A stretch of DNA of 64,000 nt from Simmondsia chinensis (GCA_018398585.1 JAGTTD010000010.1:33520638-33584637), one strand, 5' to 3'; shown: positions 34,736 to 47,900, counted from the stretch's first letter. Numbers and translations are program-made. The notes: generated by a model from the sequence alone, not told the origin.

Positions 34736-35585
34736 ATGTTGTGAATCTAACATTACTTAATTTATGTATATAATATAAATATTTAGGATTATCAACTTAT
34801 TAAGATTAACCATTTAATATTATCTTTATAATGTAAATTACATTTATCATACATAGTATGCATTAACTCTACACTCGAACTGCTTTTCTTATCCACTTGA
34901 ATTGTTCAGATAAAGCATTTTGAAACTTTATTTATTCCCCTACTTGTCTCTGGGCCAACGGTTTAGTGGTCCATTCATCTTGTGCCTGACACAAAAAATG
35001 CGGGGGGCAAATCTGTCATTGTAGCCAAACGACAAAAATTCAGGTAAAATCCAATCTTCAATTTTATGACTGAACAGGATGTAACTCCAAGGAATACCAG
35101 TAACATAACCAAACACTCACTTTCTGGTTATGTCCTCTTTATCCTCTACCTGGTTAAGAAATTGGACAAAATTATGTTACGAAAAAAAAAGGAAAAAGAA
35201 AAACTAGAGTAAATTACAAACTAATATCCTGAGATTTAGTGTGTCAATTTTAATTCATACTTCCCGTGATATAACCTTTTAGTCTAAAGTTATATGTATT
35301 TGATAAAATAGTTGAAAACCACAGGATTAAAGGATGTAAAACTTGTCGTTATTTGTTTGGTAATCCCACAATCCCTTGCTCCCACGCAGGAACCTCAATG
35401 TTGTAACACCACCAGTGAAGAAGAGTTGGATGAGAGGTATATTTTACACCCTTATACGTACATTGTTTGGATTATTTTATGAAATACTTTCACAGAATTT
35501 GTGAATCAAAAAATTAATACACTAAACCTCACATTACTAATATGCAATTCACCCAAACTAACTCTAACCCTACTAGATTCACCCT
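34736..35585. other. 3' flank of EFM-like gene, no gene
   Basis: AT-rich sequence. The last part (about 35400-35585) would carry the 3' UTR of the minus-strand gene; no clear polyadenylation signal was singled out. Confidence 0.4.
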
Positions 35586-38272
35586 CTAGAACTTAAGGGT
35601 AATCTCACTTCCATTACTCTCTTCCCCATCATCTCTAAGCGCCGCCAGGGACTTTCTGTCTCCACCATTCTCGCCGCCACTGTCACCTTTCCAGCTGCTG
35701 CTCTCTGACTTTCCATCTTCAATGCTCTCTGACCTGTCACCCACTCCCTGTGGGTCCGATTCCGGAGAGCTCTGGGTCTGATGAGCTTGAGAAGATGACT
35801 TGTAGATGTGCATTTGGTGGTGGTGGTGGTGGTGCAGCTGGGAATGCGGCAGTGGAGGTGGTGGTGGGTAGAAGTCCTGGGGTTGCACTGGTGGGGAGCA
35901 GTAGTGTGGTGAGACTTGGGAGGTTGCACTGTAGATGGTGGGTGCACCACCGTGGGTAGCTGCCGCATACTCTGGTGGCACCCATATGCCGCCTAGGACA
36001 ACCAGTTGTGGGGCTGGGGCTCCGGTGGTTTGTGGGCTTGGGCTTGGTCTTCTTGTGTGTAGTCTGTATTTCTGCATTCACCATGTACTTAAATGGGTTA
36101 AAACATGTTAAAAAACCAAAAATCCTTGGGACCCGAAAGTGGAAGATTAAAAATAGAATATCTGAAGCTGGTACAGTGTGGTACAAGAGCTTTGCAACAT
36201 GCGTGAGAGTGTGTGGGATCAAATTGTGAAAAAATTATTGTCTAAAAATAACTTCCAATTTTTTTCTAAAATACTTTTCTTTACAGACTAAATACCATTA
36301 AAATCTGAAAAGAGTGGTATTTTTCAGAAAAATTAACACTTTTCTCGGAAAAAAAATGTTCAGTCAAACAAGTCGATAGTACAGCAGGATAGGGTCTATT
36401 CATGTACAGAGAGAGAGAGAGAGAACTACCTGGAGGTGACTTTTAACTTCATCATTGGTTAACCCATCAACCTTCATCAGCTCCCTGATTTGTTTTGGGG
36501 TGGCAACTGTTTCCATTTCCAAACAGCCAATAGTTAGCCACTTTTTCTTTTTGAATGCTAAAAAACGATAGAACTATTCAGCCAGATATACTAGCTTGTC
36601 ATGATGGGTCCATGATTAGTTTGAACCCATCATTACCTTTGAACTACTCCTTGACATACAGCATAGTTACTAAATTTGATATAGCATCAACTCCTTGTCG
36701 CATACAAAAGGGGAAAAGATCATTTTTTGGGCCCCCAAGAGGCTTGGTCTAGTCATTAGAACTCAATTAATATTGTGGTCCTTGACAAAAGTTCATTAAA
36801 AAAAGGTTTTTCGGATGGAAAAAGCTATGATTTAATTTGGATAATGTTATTGTTAGGGTAAAATTAAAACAACTTTGTAAAATTTTATAGTTATTATTTA
36901 CTGCAAGTCACATTATTGCTCTGGCAATAACATCCTTTAATTTTTGGTTCATCACAGGTGCTATGATGCATTACCTTGAGACCCACCAAGCATCTGAAGA
37001 GCATGCACAAATCGCCGGTGCAAGTCAGGTGACCAACACCTCCTAGCCTTCCTATGTGTCTGAGTAGTAGTGGTGGTGGTGGCTGCAGCTGCAGTGGTGG
37101 TGTTCGCGGTGGTTGTCTGAGTGTCTGGAAGTTGCCCAGCCACCCCATTTATCCCTTTTTCAGTCTCTGAGTACTTGTTGTCCTCCATCTCTCTCTCACT
37201 AGATGCAAGTGCCAAATCTGGGAGTGCCCTTATGGCCAAATTAGGGCCTGATGAGCTACGATCTTTTGTGAATGGTATGAAAGCTCCTCCATTTCTCTGC
37301 TTGTTTAAAGCTAGCTTGGGACTGATGTTAAAATTTGTGTCAATTTCACTTTTAGGTGATGTCAAAGAGAGCTGTGCTGAAGTCATCCATGTTGCTTTAT
37401 CAGAAATATTTGCTGGGTTTTGTTCAGATAATCCCTCAGAGTTTGAATGTTTGAGAGGTATGAATTCTTCAAGAACTGGTCTTGGCCCTTGATTAATCCC
37501 TCTGTAAGATTGTAGTTGCTGCCTCTTAGCCTCCATTTCTGGGTGATCCAAAAGAAAGAAAGTGTTAGATTTTGAATTATTCTGCTTGTTGAATTTCATT
37601 TTGCCTTTGGAAAAGGGTGTGAAATATTTAGGAAGCCCAAAACAAAGGCAACATGCATGAAAAGTGTTGCAAAGATTTTACATGTGAGTCTAGTTAGAGT
37701 CCCACATGGGAGTTGTGTGAGAGAAAAGATCAAGATATGAGTCGAACGAGTTACTGTTTTTAATGAAATTTGGTTTTAGGATGAAACCCTGTTTGGGCTT
37801 ATATTTTGGATCTTATATATGCCAACTTCTTGAGTCTGATTTAACATCTATCTTTGTCTAAATAAAAAGAGAGAAGAAAGAATGAAAGCTATGCACAAAC
37901 CCCATAAAAGGATGAATATCCTTTACCATGCTAGTCTATGGCTTGATATTATTATATTAAAAGATTTCAAAGGAATTAAAACACAAAAAATAATGCCCAA
38001 AATGCTATATGAGAGTGAAAACTAGAAACACGAAATAGGAGGAAAACAACGGGGGAATAGCCAAAGTCAATACCATTGGTGAGAAGTTGCATACAAAGGG
38101 GTAGCTCGCGCTTGAATGCATCAATCTTGAGCCTCTCTTCCTCGAGGCTCGAGAGGTATTCTTCGAGCTTTTGGGTTGATTGATCGGGATGGCTATGGTC
38201 TCCAAAAGAGTTTAGAAGCATAGAGTAACTTTGAGGCTTGCATTCAAGGCTTAGTCCAGAAGGGGATGCCAT
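35586..38272 (-). CDS. EFM: GARP/G2-like MYB transcription factor, EFM (HHO4)-like
   Basis: Nuclear DNA-binding protein of the NIGT1/HRS1/HHO family. In Arabidopsis, EFM is a flowering repressor. Exons: 38074-38272, 36975-37538, 36430-36506 and 35586-36071; all introns GT-AG; 1326 nt, 441 aa (Arabidopsis EFM is about 432). The N-terminus has the family block [20 protein letters not shown] (about residues 38-57) followed by [17 protein letters not shown] follows near residue 87. The single MYB-like GARP domain spans about 229-286 ([14 protein letters not shown], then [20 protein letters not shown], then SHLQKYRLHT). A conserved [12 protein letters not shown], a His/Pro-rich stretch and the terminal GSEITLKF complete the match. 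Intact with no stops. It is the only strong gene between 8 and 57 kb, apart from transposons. Confidence 0.96.
36845..36932. mobile_element. Small GTTATTG-end MITE in EFM intron 2
   Basis: Ends GTTATTGTTAGGG and, on the other strand, GTTATTGCCAGAGCAATAAT. It finishes about 43 bases from the exon 2 donor. Similar ends occur at about 1232-1330, 4020-4075 and 44057-44165. Confidence 0.55.
37683..37846. mobile_element. Solo-LTR-like repeat in EFM intron 1
   Basis: Shares the order GAGAGAAAAGAT, TTTTAGGATG(A/G)AACC, TTGGGCTT/TTGGACTT, TATGCCAACTT and GAGTCTG with 62461-62614. It ends TTTAACA, which suits an LTR tip. No second LTR is nearby. Confidence 0.45.
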
Positions 38273-38660
38273 ATTTCACTCTTACTATGCTTCTGATATT
38301 ATATCAATAACCTTGGTTGGTCTAAATGGTTATGTTCTTATAGGAAATAGGGAGATGTGGGCTCAAAGAAGAGCAAGAGAGAGAAAGGAGAGAGAGAGAG
38401 AGTTAGAGAGGGAAAAAGATAGAGGATGTTTGTGAACACAAGGAGGATCCACTGCTTTTTAGGGTTGAGTTTAAGGGAGAATAAAGTGGAATTGTGAGAG
38501 AGAGAGGGGAAAAGGAAAAGAAGGGAGTGAAGGAGATGGTAACTTCATGTAAAGAGCAAAGGCAAAAAGTGAAAAACTGGGAGGGGGTTCATGTGCTTGG
38601 AGCTTTGGAGGGAGGGGGTGTTTTTGTGTACTTAATTTAATTACTCAAGAATGCTGAATT

Positions 38661-38670
38661 CTTTTTATAA
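38661..38670 (-). promoter_or_regulatory. Possible TATA box of EFM-like gene
   Basis: TTATAAAAAG on the minus strand about 390 nt upstream of the ATG. The interval to the ATG is CT-rich on the coding strand (GA runs at 38380-38410), as in many plant leaders. Confidence 0.45.
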
Positions 38671-39558
38671 GGAGGAAAGGCTCCTATAAGAGATATAAAG
38701 AGTCAAATTGAATAGAAAAAAATAAAGACAAAGAAATTAAAAAAAAAAAAAGGCAAAATCGGCACTCTTAGACTAAAAGCACATCATGATCAAAGCTAGG
38801 AGAAAGCAATGCCTAATTTTGCAAAATGGCCCCCAATTAAATTGGCAACCTATAGGGTTGAGATTGCAGATGGAATGTCTTGGGTCTGGACGTAGGTGAG
38901 GAGACTACTCTGCGAGATTCTCCTTGCAGTGTTGAATGGAGATGCCAAGGCAAAAAACTAGCACATAGTTACAAGTAATATCCCTTAGTTTTACTGTATC
39001 AAGAATGTTTGACCAATCAGGAGTTAAATTCTGAATGATGAAGGCGTTTCTGGAATCCCAAATTGAATTATCGACTACATTGAATACTTTATATAAGGTA
39101 AAAAATTATGAAAAATTTTAAATTATTATGTTTTTAAGGTCCAATCAAATTTTACGATATAGTATGCTCCTTAAAGAAGCCTTTGGAGGGTATCCTTCTT
39201 TAGCTGGTTTACGAATTTCAAAAATCACTAAATCAAAAGATGATTCTCCTTCTCCTCCTGTTCTCCCTTTTCTTCTGCTGTGAATTCATTTTGTTTTTCT
39301 TTTTTATACTTTTGGCTTGAAATTTGTCTCTTTTCTCTTAAATGAATTACCTTTTCTTTTCTTTTTCAAGAGGGAGAGAGAGAGGTAAATGTAAAGATCT
39401 AATTTAATTTTTGCTTTTATGTATACCTTTTCTTGTATCTTGTGCATTATATAAAGAGCCTTTACCTTCAAATATCCATTGTACATATTCTTATACCGTA
39501 TATCCATCATCCCCATTGTATATTGCATGAGATTTGAGTCAAGCTTGTTATGACTTAA
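38671..39558. other. No gene seen upstream of EFM promoter
   Basis: A/T-rich flank with A runs (38736-38752) and a GA-rich patch near 39370. Open frames are short and without motifs. Confidence 0.4.
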
Positions 39559-39865
39559 GGGCATGTTTAGTTAAGCTTTTTTTTCTGAAATAAAAGTAAT
39601 TTTTTTTCAAAAAAAATACTTTTTCTTGAATTTGAGGTGTTTGGGTTGGAAAGAAAAATGTTTTAAAATTAAAGTGGAAGCTGTTTTTCTACTTTTAAAT
39701 AACAATAAAAACGTAGTGCTTCTCCATTAAAGCAAAAGGAGAAGCAAAAACTAAAATGAATTTTTACACAAAAATACCTTATTGAAAGCATTTTTATAAA
39801 ATTTCTTCAGTAAAAGATGCTTATGGAAAAATCAGTTTTTTTTTTTTACATTTAGCAAATATGCC
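39559..39865. mobile_element. Possible MITE with GGGCATGTTT-type ends
   Basis: Left end GGGCATGTTTAGTTAA and right end (other strand) GGGCATATTTGCTAAA enclose AT-rich sequence with AAGCA/TGCTT words. Typical of PIF/Harbinger or hAT MITEs; no duplication was proven. Confidence 0.4.
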
Positions 39866-42800
39866 CTCCCTTGGTCTTGTTTGGCTTGGGGATGCTAAAA
39901 TTCCTACCACAGTGCTAAAAAATCATCAACAAAAAAAAGAATATACAAAAAGTTAAGGATAAGATATTTTCAGTTATCAAATAAAAACCCGAAAGCTAGT
40001 AATACAAAGCTCGCTATGTCTAGGATGCTACCAAAGCTCTTAGCTCAAGGAGCTCATAAGATAACTACCTTATGCCATAAGAAATTTACTAGTATATATC
40101 GATCTTTAAGAATCCTGGTATTTATTTCTAGCCAAATACATCAAAGGATCACAATCTTCACCGCCGAGAAAAACATTAGCTTCTCTTTTGTTATCGAACC
40201 AAGTTAATGAATAGTATTTTGGGTAATGGAAAGTTTTCTTGGAAACTATGTTCTTTGTTTTAAAAAAAATTCACCTTAATTTTGATTTAAAAGGTTCCAG
40301 AAAGACCGTCTAGTCTCCACTTTCATATTTTTCAATTATATTTCGCAAACCTTGCTGACACTTGTTTAGGAATTTTGATTTTCATGTTGAATTAAATCAA
40401 TTAGCTTTCTAAATGCAATTAACATATGGTAGTTTCATGATTATTCTAGCGCAAAATTGATCACATATTATAGTTGAAACAAATGCAAGACAGTGAATGA
40501 GATACTTATTCTGCTTCTGTTTGGACAGCGGAGCTCAAGGATTGCTCAAGAAGTTAACGTTTGATCCTTGAAAATCCCTCTTCAGGTTGCTATATAACCT
40601 ACCTCCAAATATATATCCAAGTAAGAAAGTTGACATTTTTAAGTATAATATTTTCTTCGTGAAATTTCATTGATGTCAAAGGTTGCCTATGAAATTGGCA
40701 TGTTTCATATCCACACAAGTCAAGGTGATTGTTTTGCAAAATCGGTTGGTATTAGGTGAAGTAGCACACAAAACATATATTTAGTCTCTTTTTTGTTACA
40801 ACTGCATGTTAAGACTTATTACTAAACTCACATATAAAATTTCTTTAACATTGTTTTACCCAAATCAGCTGCAATAATAGTTTTGCTTAAGCATAAGAAA
40901 AATTTGGAAAAAATTCAAAACCATCCATAAGAAAACTTTTCTCATATTTTCTCAGGAGGTAAAAAAAAAAATGAAGGGACCCACATAAAAGTGGAGTAAA
41001 GATGGGATAGATTCGAAGGGTTATGATTTACAGATCATATAGAAATTCCCCTGGCAAAGCAGCTTAGGAAGTTCCCTAATGATAAACAATGAGTGGCAGA
41101 TGTCAGACACTTATACGGCTAAGTACCACCTCCACTAAAAGATCCAAAGTATTGTTTCTTTCTTTTCTTTTTACAGATGGTAAGGATTATAACATTGCAC
41201 TAATAAGAGCCACCACCAACAAGAGAAGGAGGGAAATGAGCTTTGAACCCAAGACGCCACATTTCGATAGTGGGTAGCTTTAGCTTGACTACTATGCCAG
41301 ACCCAATAGTTTGTCCCAAAATATTCTACTTTTCTCTTTACTAGTTTTATAAATATAGATGATTCACCATTTTCAATTTTGTTTCGGAAGCTCTGAAAGA
41401 GCATATACTACTTTTCTATTTTCTAATGTAAATGATACGCAGTAGGGAGAAATTTAATAGTCTATATGGTTGGGATGATATTGAGACCATATGATATAAC
41501 AAATGTATTTGTTTTTAATCATAATATATGATCAGAAAGAGAGAAAGGATTCTGAATGCCTAGTATCAATACACCATGCAACTTTCTTTGGGGTTTCAAA
41601 AGTTGCATATAGTTTGTGTGAGGGATAAAGAGGAAAGGAGAATATATAATCTACTTAAGACATTCATTCATTCATTATGAAAGAAAGAATATAATATTTA
41701 TGTCTAAGTAAGGAATATCTTGGTTCCAATTCAGCGACTCTTAATTAAGGAGCACCTAAAAAAGTTTAAGTAAAAGAATGATAAAGGAAACTGTAGGGAG
41801 CTGTGGAATCTTCTCATGCTACTAACTTTAGTGAAGTGGGTGGGAAGGTAAGAAGATTCTAATCTTTAAACTTGAAGGAATTTTATTTTAAAAAAAATCG
41901 ATTAATTCGGTGTAACTTATTGGATGAACATTCTGGATCCGGGTATGGTTCTGATCTTTTGGGACCATTCTTAAGTCTAAGTTGTGAATCACACCCATCA
42001 AGCATTTTTGTGTGCCACTTGAGTATTGTCAACTTTGTATGTCTAATGTTGCTCCTTCTCTTTGTTTTTTTTCTTTCTTTTGAAACAAATCTTTATAGTA
42101 AAAGGAACTACTGGTAGTGGGTAACTCATCCAGGTTATATCAAGTAGTTTGTATTTAAGACGAGGAGATTTGAATCTAGAATCATTTGTACTATTATATT
42201 GGATGTCGTTTATCTGAAATCTGTTAGGTTCACTGACATGTAATAGTATTGGGTTTCTTGTGTGGAGCCTAGTTTTTTTTATACTGTATTAGACCATGTC
42301 TGAGGCACTGGGCTTCTTGTTGTTGTCGTTGTTGTTGTATTAGACCATGTCTAAGGGGCGGAGGATCGGGCCAATAGGCCCATTTGAGGTCTTTTTTTGT
42401 TCCGAAGTAGCTCGTGTTTTCTTGTGGGGCTATAAAAATTTTGCTTAAGGATTGAGATGACTAAGAGAGTAGAAAAGAAAAATCCTTGTAAAACTTTGAG
42501 AAATAGCGAAATCCTTGCAACTCCTTGAACTTAGACACAATTGACAAAACTACGTAAATCTTATGTATTGCTTCTCTTCTTGTTTAATTTTTTTTGTTAT
42601 TCTTTTGGATTCGTTTCCCTAACAAATAATCCTTCCGCCTTACAATATGGGTCTCTCCATCCGCCATTTAAGCAGGTTTTCGATCTCATCCTTTGATAAA
42701 AACTTCCTCAGTAATTGACAAATCAATCTTTATTCTATCCTATAAATCTAGATTATCAGTCTAATAAAGCTAGATTAATTTTCTTTTCTGGGGCTCTTCT

Positions 42801-42970
42801 TCAGAAAAAGAACAATCAACAAAGAAAATCCTTTCCTAGATGAAGGGCACAAATTAAAATTAGAAGAGAGAGAGAGATCTTTTCTTTCTTTTAGATGCGG
42901 ACTATGGTCAAAGTTAGGACACTTTAGCCTGGCTTTTACCATGATGCGCATTTAATTAGGATTTACTTTT
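39866..42970. other. Repeat debris, no gene seen
   Basis: 40000-40170 is related to 54060-54290, probably a decayed LINE 3' end on the minus strand. A tRNA-SINE-like piece lies at 41190-41325 (minus strand, with GGTCTGGCATAGTAGTCAAG and a B-box-like GGGTTCAAAGC). A short 3'-module tail occurs at 42300-42340 (GGCACTGGGCTTCTTGTTG). Nothing coding. Confidence 0.4.
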
Positions 42971-43182
42971 AATCTTCCTGTTTTGGCATGATTTTTTTTT
43001 TTTTTTGGTATTATTTTGCCGGTTGTTTAAACTGGTTCAGGCCTTGTGTTGCGAGTGCGCCTGTCTTGTAATGCATTCCAACGTTATTTATCGAAAAAAG
43101 GGTTTATTTTTAATTTTTTTCTTTCTTTGTTTCTATTGTTTCTTTTTGCCTCTTGTACCGACGGAAACCTTCCTCCTGTACT

Positions 43183-43540
43183 TTTTTTGATAATTAGAAA
43201 GACAACTCTTAGTACAAACTAGCACACCAACTGAACGCGGAGCCTGAGAAAGCCCGTTGAACTGGGAAAAAAGCAAAACAAAATAATATACCCCAAAGTC
43301 CCTAGATGCCTACGAACGTCCCAATCACCGAAGTACAATAGCATAACCAAAAAATCGAGATGTCTATCTCCACATCAACCCTTAAAACACGGAGAGCTAA
43401 ATGAAACACACTTATACCAACTTCCTAAAACAAGCATCGTTTATGAAGAAGGCCCTTCATCTTATTTAGGACACCACAAAGAAGACGCCATCAATCTCAA
43501 ACGCCATATTCTGATATAGGATGGAAGCCACAATCTCGCA
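43183..43540 (-). mobile_element. LINE 3' end
   Basis: The T run and GATAATTAG at 43183-43198 match the tail of the copy at 14521. The sequence to the right is A- and C-rich, as expected for the complement of a LINE 3' UTR. Confidence 0.45.
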
Positions 43541-43673
43541 TGAATGGAATACACCTCCATCTTGTATTTACAAGGATTCTTTTTCTTAATAATGAAAAAG
43601 AGAAGAGAGAGAGAGAGAGAGATCTTTTTACATGAAAGTTAGTAATTAAAGGTGGAAGGTGAAAAAACAAAGC

Positions 43674-43699
43674 GAGAGAGAGAGAGAGAGAGAGAGAGA
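43674..43699 (+). repeat. GA microsatellite
   Basis: Thirteen GA dinucleotides, with more GA-rich sequence around (43598-43621). No gene start was found beside it. Confidence 0.9.
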
Positions 43700-44056
43700 A
43701 AAGTGAAGAAAGCATCGCATTCCCTAGGAAGAGAGAGAAAGGAAGAAGAAGAAGGGGGGGGGTATGGTTGGTCGCTTTCTGAAAATCAGTCTTCACCTAC
43801 AAGACTCCAACACTTCTCTTTTTTTACAGATTCTCTCTCTCTCTCATAAAAACACAGACTTTGAGAGAAAGAGGAAGAAAGATTCCTCGTGACACGTGTT
43901 TCAAATATTCCTTTAAATCGTCCCCCCTTCTGAATATCCCTTTTGTCTGGGTTGTCAAGATTCTTTTCTCCTTCGCTGCCCCTTTCTTTGTCCAAACCCG
44001 AAACCGAGGTACTTGCACTATTCCTGGTCTAAGGTTCGGTTATTATTATCAAAGTA

Positions 44057-44165
44057 AAAATGCTGATAAAATTGTTATTGTTAGAACAATGATGTGATTT
44101 ATAAGAAATGATAGCCAACAAAATTTTCTTGAGAATGATAATGTCGCTCTGGCAATAACAATTTT
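44057..44165. mobile_element. Small GTTATTG-end MITE
   Basis: Left TTGTTATTGTTAGAACAATG and right (other strand) TTGTTATTGCCAGAGCGA. Length about 110 bp. Same family as the element in EFM intron 2. Confidence 0.55.
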
Positions 44166-45889
44166 GCCTTACAATTCTAGGGTAGACATTTTTCTTTTAT
44201 AAAGTATATTTTTAAATTATTTTCAGTTAAAAGTATAATTCTTTATCTTTTATTTGATTTAAAAGGTTAATTTTACTATGTTAATTGGTATAGGATTTGT
44301 ATTTTCTCGTTTGAGATTGATAGTGTAGGACAATTAGGATAAAAGTTTTTTCTTCCTTGCAGGGGGATGCCTGCTTTTCTTTTTGAGAAAAATATTAGAT
44401 CCTATTTAGAAACAGAAATTAAAATTTTTTTTTATTTTTAATTTTTCTTTTTTCGTTTTTCATTTGGAAAACCTGTTTTGAAGTAGAGAATCATTAGCAA
44501 TTTTTCTGACATAGAAAACTAGAAAATACTTTCAAGTGATCACGATATCTTATTTTCTAAAAAATTAAAATTATAGGCATAAGTAATACTCATAAATCCA
44601 AAAACCCGATTCGAACCTAATCAAGCAATTAGACTAATTCGAAAATGACCGACTTGAATATATGCTTCCATGAAAAATTGGATATCGATACGGGTACATT
44701 TACTATTTTGAGGTATGCTATTTTAAAGCGTAGACCGTCTACTTATAATGTTTGAAGACAAGGGGAGTGAGAGAAAGAGTAATAGAAGGATAGAATGAAG
44801 AAAGAGAAAGAGAAAGAGAAGAGTTGAGTGAGGAAGAATAAAAGAAAAAAGTTAAGAATAACAGAAAACATGCAGAAATTGTGGAAAATATAAAGCTATT
44901 TTCCAAAATTTTTCAAAAGAACAGGAAAAGTGAAAAACTTGATAATTATTTTCCAACTTTTCTAATTAGAAAACGGTGCTCTTAGATAACTTTTTCTAAA
45001 AATCTACAAAATTCTCTATTTCTTAACAAACCCCTTAATTTCTCTATTTATGGAGTAAAAAAGAAAATATTTACATCATAGAATAACAAAAATGAGATCA
45101 AAAAGGATTTTCCCAAAACAAAATTGAGTGTTGATAACTACACTTTGGCTTCGATCTCTGTTTCCCAGCATTTATAGATTGTGCTTTTTTTTTCTTTGAT
45201 AACTATGAGGACAAATTCTTCATTTGAGAATAGAAGTCATTCTTCCAAAAATACAACAAGTAAAAGAGAAAGGGTACAAAATGGATCATACTTGTGCAGA
45301 TCATACTTGTGTTATATGTGCATGTAGTTTGCCATTATAACTCCGTAACGCAAATGCACTGCTCATGTGCTACAATCCTCTGACTGTTTTATTTCATGCA
45401 AAAAGCAAAGAGAGAGGCCGTTTTCTAGCCAAAAATTTTGCTAGTTGGTTATATGTAATAGTCTATATGTGTGAAGTTCATTAGAAGACAGACTCTATAA
45501 CTTCTGTTGCTAATGAACAGGAAGTAATTACAAGTATATATATATTTTTGACCAATATGAGTTAATTTTGAGGTATCGTTTGTGAAGTAAGACAAAAAAT
45601 TATTGTTGTTCAAAAAAATAAGATAGAATGCTAAAAGATGTAATCGTAACAATGACAATATTTCCATTGTTTATTTGTTTTAGGGCTACTCAACCTGATG
45701 TCTTGCTTTTTCTGCTTCTCTCTTTCGAAGCCATGCTTTGGTTTAAGCAAGACATAATAACTGACTGAAATTTATATGGTATCACAAAGTACCACGCATT
45801 TTCCTTAATTTATGTAATGTTATTTTACTCTAAGTTATCTTTTTGTCGTTTCTTTGTCTCAAGAACTACAATGTTCCTGCATGTTGTAT
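44166..45889. other. No gene seen
   Basis: AT-rich with A/G-rich patches (44760-44850). A stretch at 44390-44600 looks like an AT-rich foldback MITE and has a relative near 59175-59290. Confidence 0.35.
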
Positions 45890-45995
45890 CATAGGTTTTC
45901 ATTTGTTGTTTGGGGCCCTACTCTCCATAGGTGCACCTTATCTTATATTCTGAGCTCTTACTCTTACTTCTCAAAAAAAAAAAAAAAAAAAAAAA
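45890..45995 (+). mobile_element. LINE 3' end with A tail
   Basis: GGGGCCCTACTCTCCATAGG-type sequence runs into a 23-A tail at 45973-45995. It shares the CCTACT(C/T)TC(C/T)(A/G)T(A/G)GGTG phrase with 61048-61070. Confidence 0.5.
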
Positions 45996-46049
45996 GGTTT
46001 CCATTTGTTATGTTTGAGTATGTTTTGAAATAACATATTTAATTAGATA

Positions 46050-46392
46050 TGGTCTTACCTACCTAAACCTTAATGAGGAGATGGCATTAAATAGAGCTAA
46101 GTGGCGGTCAAAAGTACATGTAGCCGATATATATATTAGGAGAGGGTAGCACAATTGCTGCTGCTACTGCTTTATTGGTGTTTGCATGCTTGCATGTTCG
46201 GTATTGCTTCATTTGACGCGACTTGACTTGATTTGATTTTATAAAATATGGATCCGTTTTGCTTTCTAGGGTCGGAGGCTCTTCGGACACAGCCTCCCTT
46301 CAAGGCAGCACCCTGTAGGGGTAAGACTGTACACATTTCAACCCCCCGCCCTGCCTCGGTGGGAGCCTTCAAGGCACTGGGGGTTTTTTGTA
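46050..46392 (+). mobile_element. RTE-type LINE 3' end with shared 3' module
   Basis: Coding remnant LNLNEEMALNRAKWRSKVHV followed by ADI (46063-46131), a 3' UTR collinear with the copy at 30722, then the module GGAGGCTCTTCGGACACAGC, AGGGGTAAGACTG and GGCACTGGGG. It lacks a long TTG tail. Confidence 0.75.
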
Positions 46393-46698
46393 ATTTGATA
46401 CATCCATTTGATTTTATCGAATGTCATATATAAAAAGGCCGTGTACTGTACTTGGTTGTTCAAGAGTTTGAATCTAAATGTTAGAAAATTTTAAATCTAT
46501 TATCTTGACAGTCTGAAACTAGAAAGCACATTGGATATTGACTAGCTTCGGGATGCTTTCGTAACCTAATAGCTTAATATATTGTTTTTTGTTTGTAACG
46601 TACCTAACATTGCGCACATTTTACTTTGAATAAGAATAGTGTTTTTACTGTTGAAATTGGACCGTGGTGGTTCAGGAATTTGGTTTTATCTTGATTTA

Positions 46699-46975
46699 TG
46701 GGACCAATTATCTCAAAAGATTATATTAATAGGTAAAAACATAAGAATGGTTCTGCACTTACATGTCTATTTATGCAATTCCTCATTGGGCTTAAAGCGT
46801 GGATAGGCATAAGCCCACTTTATACTTTGTGCTGATATTTATATTGATATTGTAAGTGGGGGCTATTGAGATTCAAACTCGTGATTGCTTAGCTCTGGTT
46901 CTGTGTCAAGGAATCAGCTATCCCAAAAGATTAAGCTGATGAGTGAAAGCTTATGAATAGTTTTATACTCTAAGA
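46699..46975 (-). mobile_element. TRIM copy, minus strand
   Basis: LTR 46904-46975 (coding sense GAGTATAAAACTATTCATAA to TTCCTTGACA), primer-binding-like CAGAACCAGAGC at 46892-46903, body with CACGAGTTTGAATCTC, and a second, more diverged LTR at about 46699-46765. Confidence 0.65.
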
Positions 46976-47640
46976 TCTACCACTTAATGTAGAAGTCCAT
47001 TGCAGTAATTGTTTACTTGGAATTTATTTATTTCTTTACTTTTTTACAATGGCAAGGAAGCCATGTGGACTGCACAATTCCTTCCAAAATTCCCTTAAAT
47101 CCCTCACACCAAATGATGAAGGCAAGATTTGATCCCAAGTCTCAGGCACCACTACTCAGAGACTTTAGTATTTGAATTAGCTGTCGCCACCTACTTAGAA
47201 AAAAAAGTATATGGTTAGGAACAGCATGACCATACATTACACCTAATAGGCTAAACTAGGAAGATGCTAATAATCCGTCCAACCATAGCAGAAAAGGCTA
47301 TATTTGACAAGGAAAAAAAAAAAATACAAAAAAATATAAAGCAAATGCAATTTTCATTGGTTTTGCAGTACAACTACGCTGTCTGCCATGAGTCCATACT
47401 TGGAATATGCCTCTGCTGCCCTTTTCTCTTTAACCACACCACTTCCTCATTTCCTTTCCTTTTCTCCTTCAATATACCAATTCCAGAACTATCACATTTT
47501 AATTCAGTGTGAAAGTTGCACTTTTCATGTAAATTTGGGTTGAAATAATTTGCGGAGTAACAAAAAATTGTAACTCTTTCTTCCTTGATTATCACTTTTG
47601 TTTTCTTTCTTAGAATTATCATGAGACTAGAAGTTTTGTG
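46976..47640. other. Repeat debris, no gene
   Basis: A tRNA-SINE-like piece on the minus strand at about 47085-47200 (CCTGAGACTTGGGATCAAATC). The remainder is AT-rich without features. Confidence 0.35.
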
Positions 47641-47900
47641 TTTTTTTTTTTTTTTTTTATTGAGTCAAGCTCAGGATACAAAAACAGCGCGCCTGAAAAC
47701 GGGCCTGACAACCGCCAGGGAGATGGCAAAAGAAAAACAAAATAAAAATGAAAGGCAAAAGGCCAAGTCTAACAAGAGCAAAATAGGCTCAGAACACTCA
47801 CACCAGATTATGGCTACTTAAGCGTTACGCTGATTGGCCCCAACTTCGAAAGCACTGAATAATACAAGCTGAATCTACCAGGGGAAAATGGGAAGTCGCT
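47641..47900 (-). mobile_element. LINE 3' end
   Basis: A long T run (A tail of the minus strand) followed by ATTGAGTCAAGCTCAGGATAC and GCGCGCCTGAAAACGGGCC, the complement of a plant L1-type 3' end. Confidence 0.5.

Noticed and set aside
35737..36229. Overlapping long frames on both strands near 36 kb
   Set aside because: They are shadows of EFM exon 4, whose frame alone carries the family motifs and meets valid splice sites.
43497..44097. Frames around the GA-rich tract
   Set aside because: They are products of GA/CT microsatellites; nothing else supports a gene.
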